This document shows, piece by piece, positions 17,322 through 27,215 of a stretch of 36,949 nucleotides of DNA (positions within the stretch are counted from its first letter, which is position 1; every line of letters starts with the position of its first letter). The translations under genes and the position numbers were made by a program. The DNA is from an uncultured Cellvibrio sp. (GTDB lineage Bacteria; Pseudomonadota; Gammaproteobacteria; Pseudomonadales; Cellvibrionaceae): NCBI GenBank assembly GCA_946481095.1, contig CAMLML010000042.1, positions 1 through 36,949 of the forward strand, read 5' to 3'. The notes under the pieces were generated by a model that saw only the letters and a program-made list of their open reading frames with translations, searched no databases and was not told the origin of the DNA.

Positions 17322-17440
17322 AAACGGTTCCCTTTGTGTTGAAGTGCGAAGTATCTCCTGAACCAGATGCACGCTGAGTTAGTGGGTGTCAAATACTAAC
17401 CATCAATTTGGTTTATGTCGAGAGCTGTTAGTTATTCATC

Positions 17441-19303
17441 CTACCAATTCCCCACCCATCCCAATTGCCAATAATGTTTAGGTGCAGGGAAGCCTATATC
17501 GGTTTGATAATTTTCACCTGCAGCGTTAGTCACTTTGAAATTCAATTTATGATTTTCGTTGATTGACCAAATAGCGCCCAGATTTAATTTATCGTAAGCG
17601 GGTAAAGTTTCTTCGACAGAATCGCCGGAGTATTGGCTGGCAGCAAAACGATCATCGACTGATAAATAATGCAAATTAAACGTCCAGTCGGCATTCCATT
17701 GATATTGAACTTGTGCACCGTAAGTGACGTCGGGTCTGCCTAACAGATGGGTATCTGATTCCAATACATCTATATCAATGTAACTGGCGTGCAATTGTAA
17801 ATGTAATTGCTCACCGGCTTGCCAATTTATTTCGGTTTCTACACCGGAAGTGTCAACGCCCGGGCGATTGACGTTTGTAAATGCGTTACTGTCAAAATCA
17901 ATCAGGTTTTCGTATTCATTTTTAAAATAAGCGATGCGTGTTGAAAGCTTATCCTGTTGCCATTCAAATCCTGTATCCCAACTATCAACTGTTTCTGATT
18001 TTAAATCAGGATTCTGAATGAGTGGATGTCCAAGAGCGTTGAAGCTGGGTAATTTAAATCCGCTATTGCCATTCACAAATCCACGTAACTCATCGGTGAA
18101 TTGATAAGACAGTCCCCACTGATGCGTATTGTAATCTTTGTGCGATTCGACTTTGTCTTGCCGCAAACTGGCTTGAAGTAAAAGTTTGGGTGTTAAATAA
18201 GTGTTGGCATTGATGAAGCCGCTATTGATGCTGCGCGACAATGAAAAATCAGTTGGAATTAATGCGCCGAAATTAACATAGCCTTGGCTCTCGCCATCTT
18301 CTTTTTTATGGACTAACCCAATATTTGCCCAAAATTTTTCATTGGGATCAATACGATTAATCCAAACAAATTCCTGGCGAGTGAAATCTGTATCGGCAGC
18401 ATTTTCAGGTACAGAAAAATAAGGTGATATCCCGGGCGAATGCATTTTTTCATCGCGTTGATACCAGGATGCTTTTGCTATAGACGTCCATTTTGAACTT
18501 ATTTCGTAATTCCAATGCAATGAAGACGATTGATCCTTAAAGTCGCTGGAATCCAAATCATCCATTGCTGCTAATAATGGGCCGCCACTTTGTTCGGGAT
18601 AAGAAAACTTTTCGCCATCGAATAAACGATAATTCCATTGCAGTTTATGATCATTTTCTTCCCACAATATTTTGCCAATCAATTCGTGTTGTTTGGAAAG
18701 GCTGCCATCAACCTGTTCGCCAGAATCACCGGTGTTGAGCGTGGCTGCAAAACGAATATTATTCAGGCTGCCAGAGCCTTGAATACCGGCAGAATAAAAA
18801 TCATTGTCACCGATTGAGGCATAAGTGCGCGCTGAATCAGATTCGGGGTCAACAGTCATAATATGAATGACGCCGGCAAGCGCATCCGAACCATAAATAG
18901 CCGATTGCGCACCACGCACAATTTCAATGCGGTAAATGGATTCAACATTAATTGCGTTGAGATTAAACGCGCCACCACGCGTATTGGTTGGGTCATTAAC
19001 TTCAACGCCATCCAACAAAACCAATGTGTAATTGGATTCTGCTCCGCGCAAACTAATCGTTGAAAGCCCGCCTGCGCCACCTTGGTCTTCAACCCAAACG
19101 CCCGGAATTTGTTTTAATAATTCTGACAGGGATTGCGCTTGCGAATTGTCAATGTCGGCGCGTGTAATCACGCTGGTGCTGGAGGTTAATTGTTGATTTT
19201 CAACCGGTGAATATTGGCCGGTGATAATCAGTTGTTGATCAGTTTGAGCGGCAACAGTTTGAGTGACTGATGCTAACGCCAAAGGAATAAGAATTTTTTT
19301 CAT
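17441..19303 (-). CDS. TonB-dependent outer-membrane receptor, BtuB-like
   Basis: This 620-residue receptor has a signal peptide (MKKILIPLALASVTQTVAAQ), a short TonB-box-like segment (QQLIITGQ), a plug domain of about 120 residues (LSELLKQIPGVWVEDQ, ISLRGAESN, VLLDGVEVNDP, IEIVRGAQSAIYG) and a beta-barrel ending in an aromatic residue (W). Plug and barrel features are closest to the BtuB/cobalamin group, but no cobalamin riboswitch is visible upstream and no B12 genes are nearby, so the substrate is uncertain. The start is ATG 19303; a TTG four codons upstream is less likely. It is preceded by the REPIN-like element and is probably transcribed alone. Confidence 0.85.
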   Translation of the reverse strand: MKKILIPLALASVTQTVAAQTDQQLIITGQYSPVENQQLTSSTSVITRADIDNSQAQSLSELLKQIPGVWVEDQGGAGGLSTISLRGAESNYTLVLLDGVEVNDPTNTRGGAFNLNAINVESIYRIEIVRGAQSAIYGSDALAGVIHIMTVDPESDSARTYASIGDNDFYSAGIQGSGSLNNIRFAATLNTGDSGEQVDGSLSKQHELIGKILWEENDHKLQWNYRLFDGEKFSYPEQSGGPLLAAMDDLDSSDFKDQSSSLHWNYEISSKWTSIAKASWYQRDEKMHSPGISPYFSVPENAADTDFTRQEFVWINRIDPNEKFWANIGLVHKKEDGESQGYVNFGALIPTDFSLSRSINSGFINANTYLTPKLLLQASLRQDKVESHKDYNTHQWGLSYQFTDELRGFVNGNSGFKLPSFNALGHPLIQNPDLKSETVDSWDTGFEWQQDKLSTRIAYFKNEYENLIDFDSNAFTNVNRPGVDTSGVETEINWQAGEQLHLQLHASYIDIDVLESDTHLLGRPDVTYGAQVQYQWNADWTFNLHYLSVDDRFAASQYSGDSVEETLPAYDKLNLGAIWSINENHKLNFKVTNAAGENYQTDIGFPAPKHYWQLGWVGNW

Positions 19304-19407
19304 TTGATTATTCAATTGTGTAGAAGAAGGGCGCTACTTTATTGAAAAGGGATTGGGGTTGATATGAGGGTTAGCGTTTTTTTACAAAAATAATGCAAAT
19401 CAAAACA

Positions 19408-19562
19408 CCCTCTCCCCAGCCCTCCCCCATCAAGGGGGAGGGGGTAGCTTGTAGTTTTAAAGAAAAAGTGGACGGAAAATTTCAGAAATCTGAATTCAAG
19501 AAATTTCCTGAAAAAAACCAATTCCCCTCTCCCCTCGTGGGAGAGGGGCGGGGGAGAGGGGG
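19408..19562. repeat. REPIN-like pair of inverted REP elements
   Basis: Two GC-rich hairpins share CCCTCTCCCC plus a CCCTC-type stem. Copy 1 is at 19408-19444 (stem CCCTCCCCC / GGGGGAGGG, loop ATCAA). Copy 2 is inverted at 19524-19562 (stem CCCCTCTCCC / GGGAGAGGGG, loop CTCGT). About 80 bp of AT-rich sequence separates them. The right copy ends 3 bp from the end of the prohibitin-homologue gene. Paired inverted REPs of this kind are usually spread by a RAYT transposase encoded elsewhere (family knowledge). Confidence 0.7.
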
Positions 19563-19565
19563 CCA

Positions 19566-20444
19566 CTATTGCAATTTCTTCACATCAAAAAACGGCAAGG
19601 TACTATTGGGTAACATGGTAGTAGGTAATTCGCCATTCCATTTTTCTGCTTTGGTTAATTCAATTAAATCCTGATTTTTGGATAAGGCTTCTGCGCGGTC
19701 TTTGATTGCAGATGCTTCGGCTTCACCAGTGATACGAATGGATTCTGCTTGTGCTTTTGCGCGCGCTAATTGTGAATCGGCTTCGGCTTGTGCCTGGGTG
19801 ACGGCGATTTGTGCATTGACTCTTTCTTTTTCCAGATTTTGCTTTTGTGTTTGCACTTCTACTTCGGCACGCATGCGGTCTTCAACGGATTTTTCGTAAG
19901 CATCGGAGAAATCAATATTTTCAATTTGCACGCTATCAATGTTCACCGGGCCAACGATTGATTTTTTGATGGCATCGGTTAAATCCAGAACGAATTTGGT
20001 ACGTTCCTGAACGGCTGAAATGGCGGTGTATTTACCAAAAATATTTTCGATTTGTGTTGGAACCTGGCGGTCAATCAAGCGGGCTACCATGGCGTCAACC
20101 GATTTGAAATTGGCGTAGACCTCTTCCACTTTCTCCGGTGGTACATTAAATGTCACCGATGCACGGATAATAGCGGGCTGTTGGTCGCGACTATAGGCCT
20201 GGATTCTTTCGTAACTGGTGGTGTGGGTTTGTGTGGAAATTTTTACGATGGAATCAAAAAATGGCATTTTAAATCCAAGGCCGGGTTCTGATGTGCCGAT
20301 AATGGCGCCGTTGCGTAAATGCACACCGCGCTCGCCTTGATCAACGGTGTACCAGCTGCCAAAAACAACGGATAAAATAATAAGAATGACAATAACGGGA
20401 ATGAAAAAAGAAAACTTCAATGTAGTGGGTAAAGGCTTGTTCAT
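19566..20444 (-). CDS. SPFH/prohibitin-family membrane protein
   Basis: This 292-residue protein has one N-terminal transmembrane helix (about 10-30, FFIPVIVILIILSVVFG) followed by an SPFH/band 7 domain: VDQGERGVHLRNG, then GLGFKMPFFDSIV, with a long Glu/Gln/Ala-rich coiled coil (about 185-265). The pattern fits bacterial prohibitin homologues (related to HflK/HflC), which form membrane ring scaffolds and modulate proteases such as FtsH. Its ATG overlaps the murU TGA (ATGA), making it the third gene of amgK-murU-SPFH. The functional tie to peptidoglycan recycling is not known. Whether it is closer to HflC or to prohibitin proper was not tested. Confidence 0.85.
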   Translation of the reverse strand: MNKPLPTTLKFSFFIPVIVILIILSVVFGSWYTVDQGERGVHLRNGAIIGTSEPGLGFKMPFFDSIVKISTQTHTTSYERIQAYSRDQQPAIIRASVTFNVPPEKVEEVYANFKSVDAMVARLIDRQVPTQIENIFGKYTAISAVQERTKFVLDLTDAIKKSIVGPVNIDSVQIENIDFSDAYEKSVEDRMRAEVEVQTQKQNLEKERVNAQIAVTQAQAEADSQLARAKAQAESIRITGEAEASAIKDRAEALSKNQDLIELTKAEKWNGELPTTMLPNSTLPFFDVKKLQ

Positions 20445-21142
20445 GATGGCTCCTGATGTTGTGAACGTAAAAATTGATCCAGAGATTGCAAGCGTTGTGG
20501 TGTGCCAACATCACTCCAATATCCGTTATATAACTCACCTGTGAGTTGTTGGTTTTTAATAGCGTGGAAAAAAACTTCTGCTAATGGAAATTTGGTTCTT
20601 TTGTGCGGGTATTCGTTGATAAGTGCTGGCGACAGAATACTGATTCCTGCGAAAGTGAATCCTGAATGATTATTTTTTTCTGTCAGCAGGTGTGTGTTTT
20701 CATCCAGAATGAAATCCCCGTGTGGATGAAATTCCGGATTAGGCACCATTAACAAATGTCCTGAATTATTTTTCTGCCGTTTGTTAGAAATAAAATATTG
20801 GTAATTGAGATCCGACCAAACATCACCATTAACGAGTAGAAAGTTTTCACCTGCCAATAGGTTAGCAGCATGCAATAGCGCTCCACCGGTTTCCAGAGGT
20901 TCGGGTTCCTGTGAAAATTGTATAGTCAGTTTTTTATAGGGATGATTCTCAAGATGCTCCCTGATTTTATCGCCAAGATATGCCAAATTAATGATGACAT
21001 CTGTGATACCCGCATCCTGAATTTTTTCAAGATGATAATCCAGTAAACATTTGCCATTCACTTTTAATAAAGGTTTGGGAACATGATCGGTTAAGGGACG
21101 CATACGTTGCCCAAGACCGGCAGCGAGAACCATGGCTTTCAT
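20441..21142 (-). CDS. murU: N-acetylmuramate-1-phosphate uridylyltransferase
   Basis: This 233-residue sugar nucleotidyltransferase opens with MVLAAGLGQRMRPLT and VPKPLLKV, the nucleotide-binding signature of the family. VNGDVWSD supplies the metal-binding Asp, and a late G-x-W-S-D-V-G-T-P motif is also present. With AmgK encoded immediately upstream, this is best read as MurU. It converts MurNAc-1-phosphate and UTP to UDP-MurNAc in the peptidoglycan-recycling bypass that makes many Gram-negatives tolerant of fosfomycin (family knowledge from Pseudomonas). Its ATG shares one base with the amgK stop (TAATG), and its stop overlaps the SPFH gene. Without that context the sequence alone would also allow a hexose-1-phosphate nucleotidyltransferase. 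Confidence 0.88.
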   Translation of the reverse strand: MKAMVLAAGLGQRMRPLTDHVPKPLLKVNGKCLLDYHLEKIQDAGITDVIINLAYLGDKIREHLENHPYKKLTIQFSQEPEPLETGGALLHAANLLAGENFLLVNGDVWSDLNYQYFISNKRQKNNSGHLLMVPNPEFHPHGDFILDENTHLLTEKNNHSGFTFAGISILSPALINEYPHKRTKFPLAEVFFHAIKNQQLTGELYNGYWSDVGTPQRLQSLDQFLRSQHQEPS

Positions 21143-22176
21143 TATTTTTCCCCTGCCGTTTTATAATCACGATACCAATTTTGTTGTTTGGCCAGAGGTA
21201 ATAAATTTTGTTCGAACCAATCAGCAAATGCGTGTAGCCCGGCATATCGATTACACACTTCCAGTGTGTAACGAATCACCAAAGGTAGATCCTGTAAATA
21301 TTGCGGTTTGTTGTCCCTGAGTGATAAGCGCGCAAAAATACCCAGCACTTTGATGTGCCGTTGCAATCCCATCCAATCAAACCATTTTAAAAATTGTGCG
21401 TTGGAAACAGATGGATGGATGGGGTGTATCTGCTGATAAAAATTCAGCGCCCAATCCCTGACTTTTTGTTGTGGCCAACGCAAATAACAGTCGCGCAACA
21501 ATGAAGCGAGATCATAAGTGAAGGGCCCCCAGAGTGCGCCTTGAAAATCAATCGTTGCCAGAGTGTTGTTAGATGTGATCATCAGGTTGCGTGAATGAAA
21601 ATCGCGATGCACAAAACCCTGTGGTTGTTCGGCAGCACTGGCAGACAAATCTTGAAAACATTGATTGATTAATTGTTTTTCAGTTTCATTCAGCGAATAG
21701 CATAATAATTTTTCGATAAACCATTCGGTTAGCAAATTCATTTCACGCAGCAAAAATTCCTGATCATAAGCGGCCAGCCATTGCGGTTTTTTGTTGATGT
21801 TTTGCATTGCCATAATCAGTTCTATGGCTTGCGAGTAAATCGCGTCGGCATTTTGTTGATCGATAGTCTGGAATACCAATTGATTGCCCAGATTTTCAAC
21901 CAACAAAAATCCTTGCTCAATATCGCTAGCCTCTATCTGCGGAACCCTGATTTGATGTTGTTGCAATAAATCCGCAACACGCAAAAATTGCGGTGTATCT
22001 TCTGTGGTCACAGGGGCATCTACCGCCAGCAATTGCGGGTGGGATGAAACCCTGAAATAGCGTCTGAAGCCGGCATCGCCTCCCAAAGGAAATAGTTGAA
22101 TGCCGGGCGAAAATAATTGTTTGGTGACCCAGTGATTAAGCGTTTGCAGTCGGGTATCGGGATTATGGGTTTGCAT
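21142..22176 (-). CDS. amgK: N-acetylmuramate/N-acetylglucosamine kinase
   Basis: This 344-residue aminoglycoside-phosphotransferase-fold kinase has F-V-H-R-D-F-H-S-R-N-L, the catalytic HxDxxxxN loop with Asp and Asn in the expected places, and T-I-D-F-Q, the metal-binding Asp. An N-terminal lobe with GGDAGFRRYFRV is also present. AmgK phosphorylates recycled MurNAc at C1 for MurU. The gene is the first of the leftward operon and is divergent from lptD, the same layout as in Pseudomonas. Only a weak ribosome binding site precedes the ATG. A candidate promoter lies at 22205-22233. Confidence 0.88.
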   Translation of the reverse strand: MQTHNPDTRLQTLNHWVTKQLFSPGIQLFPLGGDAGFRRYFRVSSHPQLLAVDAPVTTEDTPQFLRVADLLQQHQIRVPQIEASDIEQGFLLVENLGNQLVFQTIDQQNADAIYSQAIELIMAMQNINKKPQWLAAYDQEFLLREMNLLTEWFIEKLLCYSLNETEKQLINQCFQDLSASAAEQPQGFVHRDFHSRNLMITSNNTLATIDFQGALWGPFTYDLASLLRDCYLRWPQQKVRDWALNFYQQIHPIHPSVSNAQFLKWFDWMGLQRHIKVLGIFARLSLRDNKPQYLQDLPLVIRYTLEVCNRYAGLHAFADWFEQNLLPLAKQQNWYRDYKTAGEK

Positions 22177-22204
22177 GGTGAGTTCTTATCAATAGGCTGG
22201 GTGG

Positions 22205-22233
22205 ATTCTAACCGAGCTGGCACTATTGTTCAG
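22205..22233 (-). promoter_or_regulatory. Candidate promoter of amgK-murU-SPFH operon
   Basis: On the minus strand, a TAGAAT -10 is 17 bp from a weak -35 (CTGAAC), ending about 28 bp upstream of the amgK ATG. The -10 is good and the -35 is poor. Confidence 0.4.
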
Positions 22234-22272
22234 CTAATTGGAACCATCATCTGTGTTGTCGGTCTGTAAAAC

Positions 22273-22301
22273 CTGACAGCACAGGGGGATTACAGTAGAA
22301 T
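22273..22301 (+). promoter_or_regulatory. Promoter of lptD
   Basis: CTGACA (22273-22278) and TAGAAT (22296-22301) are separated by exactly 17 bp, a strong sigma-70 match. Transcription would start near 22308, giving an lptD leader of roughly 50 bases. A palindrome (ACAGGGGGATT ... AATCCCC-G-CTGT, 22281-22310) overlaps the -10 and could be an operator. Confidence 0.6.
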
Positions 22302-22360
22302 CCCCGCTGTATTTTTTTCCGGTGGATCGATTCCCTGCCGGTTATTCGGGACCGCGGTGA

Positions 22361-24862
22361 ATGGTAGCTATTCAAGAAATTACTTCCTGTTTTTCAGTCA
22401 AAAAAGGGTATAGGTCGATTCCCCCTGGATTGCTGCTGTCTATTTGTTTGCTGATATTCAGTGCTTTTTCTCTGGCAGGAGAGGGGGCGACCGAAGGAGA
22501 AGAGGATGTCGAGCAGCTCAGAAAAGAATTGGATTGGGTGCCGCTTGATCAACTCACAGAAGAACAAAAAAGCCAGCTGCCTACATCATGTTGTGGTGCC
22601 TACATAGGCCCCTTGCGTACAGATCCGGAAGCCAATCTGAAGCCGGAAGAGGCCAGTTTATTTGGGCGGGCTTTGGATTCCGAATCAGAAAAACAATCAC
22701 GCATTACGCTGACAGGCAATGTCTTGTTGACCCAGGGCAATCGCACCATTTGTACGGATAAATTTTTTCTGGATAAAGAAACCCAGCAGGCAGAGTTGAC
22801 CGGCAATATTCAGGTACGTGAACCCGGGTTACTTTTCAGAGCGGATCACGCCGATATCAATATCAATTCCGGTAATGCCAAACTCGAAAATGCACGTTTT
22901 GTGGTGTATGAATCGCGTGTTCGCGGCACGGCAGAGTCGCTGGAAAAAATTGGCGATACAACCATTATTTTGGATAAAGGGCGTTTCACCAGTTGTGAGC
23001 CAGGCGATAACTCCTGGGATATCCGTGGTTCCAATATTACTTTGTACAACGACAAACATTACGGCACCGCAAAACATATGCGGCTGAATGTTGAAGATAT
23101 TCCGGTCGCTTACGTTCCCTATTTTCGTTTTCCGATTGGACCTGATCGACTGACCGGTTTTTTATTTCCAACGGTTGGTCGGGACGAATTTTCCTTACCC
23201 TTCTATTGGAATATCGCACCTAATTACGATGCCACTATAGAGCCGCGTTATTTGCGCGATCATGGTTATTTATTTCAGGGCGAAGTGCGTCATCTGAGTC
23301 AATATTTCGAATCTCAACTTTCCGGTAGTGTGTTGCATAATGATTATGGCCGCGATCAAAAAGCGGATTATGAATATCAGGGTGAGGACAGATGGCAGGG
23401 GAAATTTGAACAGCAAGGTGGTGCAGGTCAAGCATGGAAAACCCGCATCAGTTACACCGATGTCAGCGACACAGATTACTTGCGTGATGTGGATGGCAGC
23501 GCTGTGGATTTGAATCGGCAGGCATACCTGCAACAAATGGCGGAAGCGCAATACAGTTTTGATCACTGGGTTGTGAGCGCGCGCGCCGAAGAATTTCGTT
23601 TGTTAACCAGTGGCAGTTTGCCTTATCGCGAATTGCCTCGTGTGCAAGCCAATGCTATTTACAATCTGGGTGATTGGATATTAACAGCCAATAACGAATA
23701 CACGAACTTTTCGGTTAATCGTTATTACACGGAGAACCGCGATAATTTAATTACCGGTGAACGTCTCCGCAGTTTTTACCAGTACCAGTGGAACAAGGAT
23801 TTTATTTTTGGTTATGTAAAACCCGGTGTTGGTGTTAAAGCCTTGACCTATCAACTGGAAGCGCCCAATTTAATTGCGACGGCTGACGATACGCCATATG
23901 TTGTCACACCACAATTCAGTGTGGATTCGGGTTTGGTGTTTGAGCGTGATACTGATTGGTCCGGACAATCGTATCTGCAAACACTGGAGCCGCGATTATT
24001 TTATTTGTATCGCGACTATGAAAATCAGGATGCGCTTTTTGGTCTGACAACAGCCGATAGTTTGGTGAATTTTGATACCTCCGAATTGTTGTTTACTTAC
24101 GATCAATTATTTCGCGATTCCCGTTTTTCGGGTGGCGACAGAATTGATGATGCGAATCAAATGACGTTGGGAACATCCAGTCGTTTTATTGAAAATGATA
24201 CCGGCGTAGAACGCTTGAAATTAAGCCTGGGTGAAATTTTTTATTTTCGGGAGCAGGCCATTACTCTGGGTAAAACCAGTGAATTGGATGACGGGGAAGA
24301 TCTGACCAGCAGTGCGTTGGCGGGGCAAATGGTCGCGCATTTTGGCGATGCATTCAGAATGACCCAGGATCTGGTATTTGACCATGAAACCGATGAAATC
24401 AGTGCGGCCTCCACCAGTCTGCATTATTTGGATGACAAGTATCGCGTGTTTAATCTGGGTTATCGTTATGCGCGAAACCCGGTGAGTGTGAGCCCGTTAA
24501 ATCCGGTTCCGGTTTTTGGTAAAACATTGGATCAAATCGATGTGTCAGCGATCTGGCCTTTGAACGGTCAATGGTCGGTGATTATGCGCACCAATTATGA
24601 TTTCACCTATAAAGCAAAACTGGATACCTTTGCCGGGTTGGAATATAACGATTGTTGTTATCGGGTGCGTGTATTGGCTCGTCAGTGGGCTGATTTTGAT
24701 TTCAGCCCTGATTTTTTGGAAAATTTGAATAACGATGATTATGAACGCGGTGTGTTTTTTGAAGTGCAACTCAAAGGATTTGGCACTTTGGCAAAACGAA
24801 TCAACAATTTATTGGAAGATGCTGTTGTAGGTTACAGTGAACGTGAAAGCTCTCTACGCTGA
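22361..24862 (+). CDS. lptD: LPS-assembly outer-membrane protein LptD
   Basis: This 833-residue protein receives LPS from the periplasmic bridge and, with LptE, inserts it into the outer leaflet. It has an N-terminal signal segment (about 20-40), an OstA/LptA-like jellyroll domain (about 95-260, SRITLTGNVLLTQGNRTI and LTGNIQVREP) and a large beta-barrel. Cysteine pairs are in place for the family's disulfides: C77-C78 near the N-terminus and C765-C766 in the barrel. The start is ATG 22361, preceded by GCGGTGA. It heads the lptD-surA-pdxA-rsmA-apaH cluster, a standard gammaproteobacterial order, so identity is secure. SurA, encoded next, is its folding chaperone. Confidence 0.95.
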   Translation: MVAIQEITSCFSVKKGYRSIPPGLLLSICLLIFSAFSLAGEGATEGEEDVEQLRKELDWVPLDQLTEEQKSQLPTSCCGAYIGPLRTDPEANLKPEEASLFGRALDSESEKQSRITLTGNVLLTQGNRTICTDKFFLDKETQQAELTGNIQVREPGLLFRADHADININSGNAKLENARFVVYESRVRGTAESLEKIGDTTIILDKGRFTSCEPGDNSWDIRGSNITLYNDKHYGTAKHMRLNVEDIPVAYVPYFRFPIGPDRLTGFLFPTVGRDEFSLPFYWNIAPNYDATIEPRYLRDHGYLFQGEVRHLSQYFESQLSGSVLHNDYGRDQKADYEYQGEDRWQGKFEQQGGAGQAWKTRISYTDVSDTDYLRDVDGSAVDLNRQAYLQQMAEAQYSFDHWVVSARAEEFRLLTSGSLPYRELPRVQANAIYNLGDWILTANNEYTNFSVNRYYTENRDNLITGERLRSFYQYQWNKDFIFGYVKPGVGVKALTYQLEAPNLIATADDTPYVVTPQFSVDSGLVFERDTDWSGQSYLQTLEPRLFYLYRDYENQDALFGLTTADSLVNFDTSELLFTYDQLFRDSRFSGGDRIDDANQMTLGTSSRFIENDTGVERLKLSLGEIFYFREQAITLGKTSELDDGEDLTSSALAGQMVAHFGDAFRMTQDLVFDHETDEISAASTSLHYLDDKYRVFNLGYRYARNPVSVSPLNPVPVFGKTLDQIDVSAIWPLNGQWSVIMRTNYDFTYKAKLDTFAGLEYNDCCYRVRVLARQWADFDFSPDFLENLNNDDYERGVFFEVQLKGFGTLAKRINNLLEDAVVGYSERESSLR

Positions 24863-24906
24863 GTCGGGAATTTTTGAGTATTTATTTTGCAAATAGTGAT
24901 TGGATT

Positions 24907-26217
24907 ATGAACAATAAAAGACAATATTTTTTTAGCGCACTTCTGAATTTCGGTTTGCTTTCCGGTGCTTTGCTTTCATCCGGCATTTGGGCGCAGCCAA
25001 CTGTTGTACCCCTGGACAGGGTGGTTGCGATTGTGGATGAAGATGTTGTACTTGAAAGCGAATTCAATATGCGCAAGGCATCAGTAATGGAAAGATTGCG
25101 TGCGCAATATACGCAGCTGCCAGCGGATGAAGTATTGAACAAACAAATACTTGAACAGTTGATTGTCGAACGTATAGAACTTGCGTTGGCGAAGCGTTAT
25201 GAAATTGAAGTTGATGAAAGTGAAATTGACGATGCCATCAATCGTATCTTGCAAAAAAATAACCTGACACTTGAGCAATTGCAAGGCAGTCTGCAGCGCG
25301 AAGGTATGGGCATTGAAGGTTTGCGTAAACAGTTGCGCAACGATCTCACTATTAATCAATTGCAACAGGGTGTGGTGAGTAGTCGAATTAAAATCAATGA
25401 TCGCGATATTGATAATTTTCTGGCATCTACCGATGGCAAATTCGCGACATCACCTGATTATCATATTGGGCATATTTTAATTTCAGTCCCATCCGAAGCC
25501 ACTGAAGAGGATGTTGCCGAGGCGAGTAAGTTGGCCAATTCCATTTACCAACAACTGAATGATGGTGCTGATTTTGCGAAGATGGCGATTACCCACTCCA
25601 AAGATCAGGCGGCATTAAATGGCGGGGATATAGGTTGGCGTAAATTGGCACAACTGCCGGAGCTTTTTTCCAGAGAGTTGACCAATTTGCCGGTTGGCAA
25701 AGTGACCAAGCCATTTCGTAGTGGTGCCGGGTTTCATATATTGAAAAATATTGAACAGACCGGTGGCGGTGCACAAATGGTTCAGCAAACCCATGCGCGG
25801 CATATTTTGATTAAAACATCGGAAATTATGGATGACCGTCAGGCGCGCGAAAAATTGTTGCAAATCAAAGAACTCATAGAAAAGGGTGCTGATTTTTCCA
25901 AAATGGCAAAAGAGTATTCTGAAGATACAGGTTCGATGATGAGTGGTGGTGATTTGGGATGGTCAATGCCGGGTATGTTTGTAAAACAATTCGAAGAGAC
26001 CTTGGCCAATACAGAAATTGGACAAATCAGTCGCCCGTTTAAAAGTCAGTTTGGGTGGCACATATTGCAAGTGCTTGAACGACGTCAAGAGGATATGAGC
26101 GATCAAATGAAACGCAATCAGGCTGCCAATGCGTTGCGGTCACGCCGTTTCGATGAAGAATTCCAACTCTGGCTAACACAAATCCGTGAAGAAGCTTATG
26201 TGGAAATAAAACTCTGA
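24907..26217 (+). CDS. surA: Periplasmic chaperone and peptidyl-prolyl isomerase SurA
   Basis: This 436-residue protein has a signal peptide ending ...SGIWAQ-P, an N-terminal SurA domain ([19 protein letters not shown]) and two parvulin (PPIC) domains, recognisable from YHIGHILI (about residue 183) and RHILIKTSE (about 298), each with G-G-D-(I/L)-G-W. It folds outer-membrane proteins such as the LptD encoded upstream. The start is ATG 24907; an in-frame TTG at 24874 would place 11 extra residues before the signal peptide. The TGA overlaps the pdxA ATG by one base. Confidence 0.95.
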   Translation: MNNKRQYFFSALLNFGLLSGALLSSGIWAQPTVVPLDRVVAIVDEDVVLESEFNMRKASVMERLRAQYTQLPADEVLNKQILEQLIVERIELALAKRYEIEVDESEIDDAINRILQKNNLTLEQLQGSLQREGMGIEGLRKQLRNDLTINQLQQGVVSSRIKINDRDIDNFLASTDGKFATSPDYHIGHILISVPSEATEEDVAEASKLANSIYQQLNDGADFAKMAITHSKDQAALNGGDIGWRKLAQLPELFSRELTNLPVGKVTKPFRSGAGFHILKNIEQTGGGAQMVQQTHARHILIKTSEIMDDRQAREKLLQIKELIEKGADFSKMAKEYSEDTGSMMSGGDLGWSMPGMFVKQFEETLANTEIGQISRPFKSQFGWHILQVLERRQEDMSDQMKRNQAANALRSRRFDEEFQLWLTQIREEAYVEIKL

Positions 26218-27215
26218 TGGCAAGTGTTTATCGATTGGCGTTAACTCCCGGTGAACCGGCAGGTATAGGGCCGGATCTGGTGATTGCTTTGGCGCAAGCG
26301 CAACAGCAACACGAAATAGTAGCTATTGCAGACCCGGATTTATTAATCGAACGCGCAAAAAAATTAAACTTGCCTTTGCGATTACGCGAAGTCAATTTCG
26401 CACAGCCACCTCAACCCAATCAAGCCGGTGAATTAGTCATTCAACCCATTAAATTGGCCGCCCCCGCAGTTTGTGGAAAATTAAATGTTGCCAATGCACA
26501 TTATATTTTGCAAACGCTGGATGCGGCGATTGCCGGTTGTTTGCAACATCATTATGACGCTTTGGTGACTGGCCCTGTACACAAAAGTGTGATCAATGAT
26601 GCGGGTATAAATTTCAGTGGGCATACAGAATATCTGGCTGAAAAAACGCAAACAGAAAAAGTGGTGATGATGCTGGCAACAGAAGGACTGCGAGTCGCGT
26701 TGGCTACAACTCACCTGCCTTTGAAAGAAGTGTCCGCTGCTATTACCAAAACCGAATTGGAACAGGTAATCAGTATTTTACATGGCGATCTGCAACAACA
26801 TTTTGGTATTACACAGCCACGTATTTTGGTGTGTGGATTGAATCCTCATGCGGGGGAAGGTGGTCATCTCGGTCGGGAAGAAATTGATGTGATCGAACCT
26901 GTGTTGGAAAAACTGCGCCAACGCAATATGAATTTGATCGGGCCATTGCCTGCAGACACATTGTTTACTGCAAAATATCTTGATCATGCCGATGCGGTGC
27001 TTGCTATGTATCATGATCAGGGATTGCCGGTTTTGAAATACAAAGGTTTTGGTAATGCGGTGAATGTGACTTTGGGTTTACCCATTATTCGCACCTCGGT
27101 TGATCATGGTACTGCTCTGGATTTGGCGGGGACAGGTAAAGCCGATATGGGCAGTTTGCGCACGGCAATCCATTATGCATTAACCATGTTGACAGCGCGT
27201 GATCTTGCATCATGA
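26217..27215 (+). CDS. pdxA: 4-hydroxythreonine-4-phosphate dehydrogenase
   Basis: This 332-residue NAD-dependent enzyme of the DXP-dependent pyridoxal phosphate pathway has the family opening [12 protein letters not shown], then G-P-V-H-K and F-S-G-H-T-E-Y, and the divalent-metal histidines in N-P-H-A-G-E-G-G-H and M-Y-H-D-Q-G. Length and motifs are normal. It overlaps surA by one base and rsmA by ATGA, so the three are translated as a unit. Confidence 0.95.
   Translation: MASVYRLALTPGEPAGIGPDLVIALAQAQQQHEIVAIADPDLLIERAKKLNLPLRLREVNFAQPPQPNQAGELVIQPIKLAAPAVCGKLNVANAHYILQTLDAAIAGCLQHHYDALVTGPVHKSVINDAGINFSGHTEYLAEKTQTEKVVMMLATEGLRVALATTHLPLKEVSAAITKTELEQVISILHGDLQQHFGITQPRILVCGLNPHAGEGGHLGREEIDVIEPVLEKLRQRNMNLIGPLPADTLFTAKYLDHADAVLAMYHDQGLPVLKYKGFGNAVNVTLGLPIIRTSVDHGTALDLAGTGKADMGSLRTAIHYALTMLTARDLAS

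Noticed and set aside
19304..19565. Possible cobalamin riboswitch upstream of the BtuB-like receptor
   Set aside because: No B12-box-like conserved element is visible. The space is taken by the REPIN-like hairpins and AT-rich sequence.
22281..22318. Hairpin plus T-tract upstream of lptD, looking like a leader terminator
   Set aside because: A strong promoter (CTGACA-N17-TAGAAT) overlaps it, with transcription expected to begin about 22308, so most of the hairpin would not be transcribed. An operator role is more likely.
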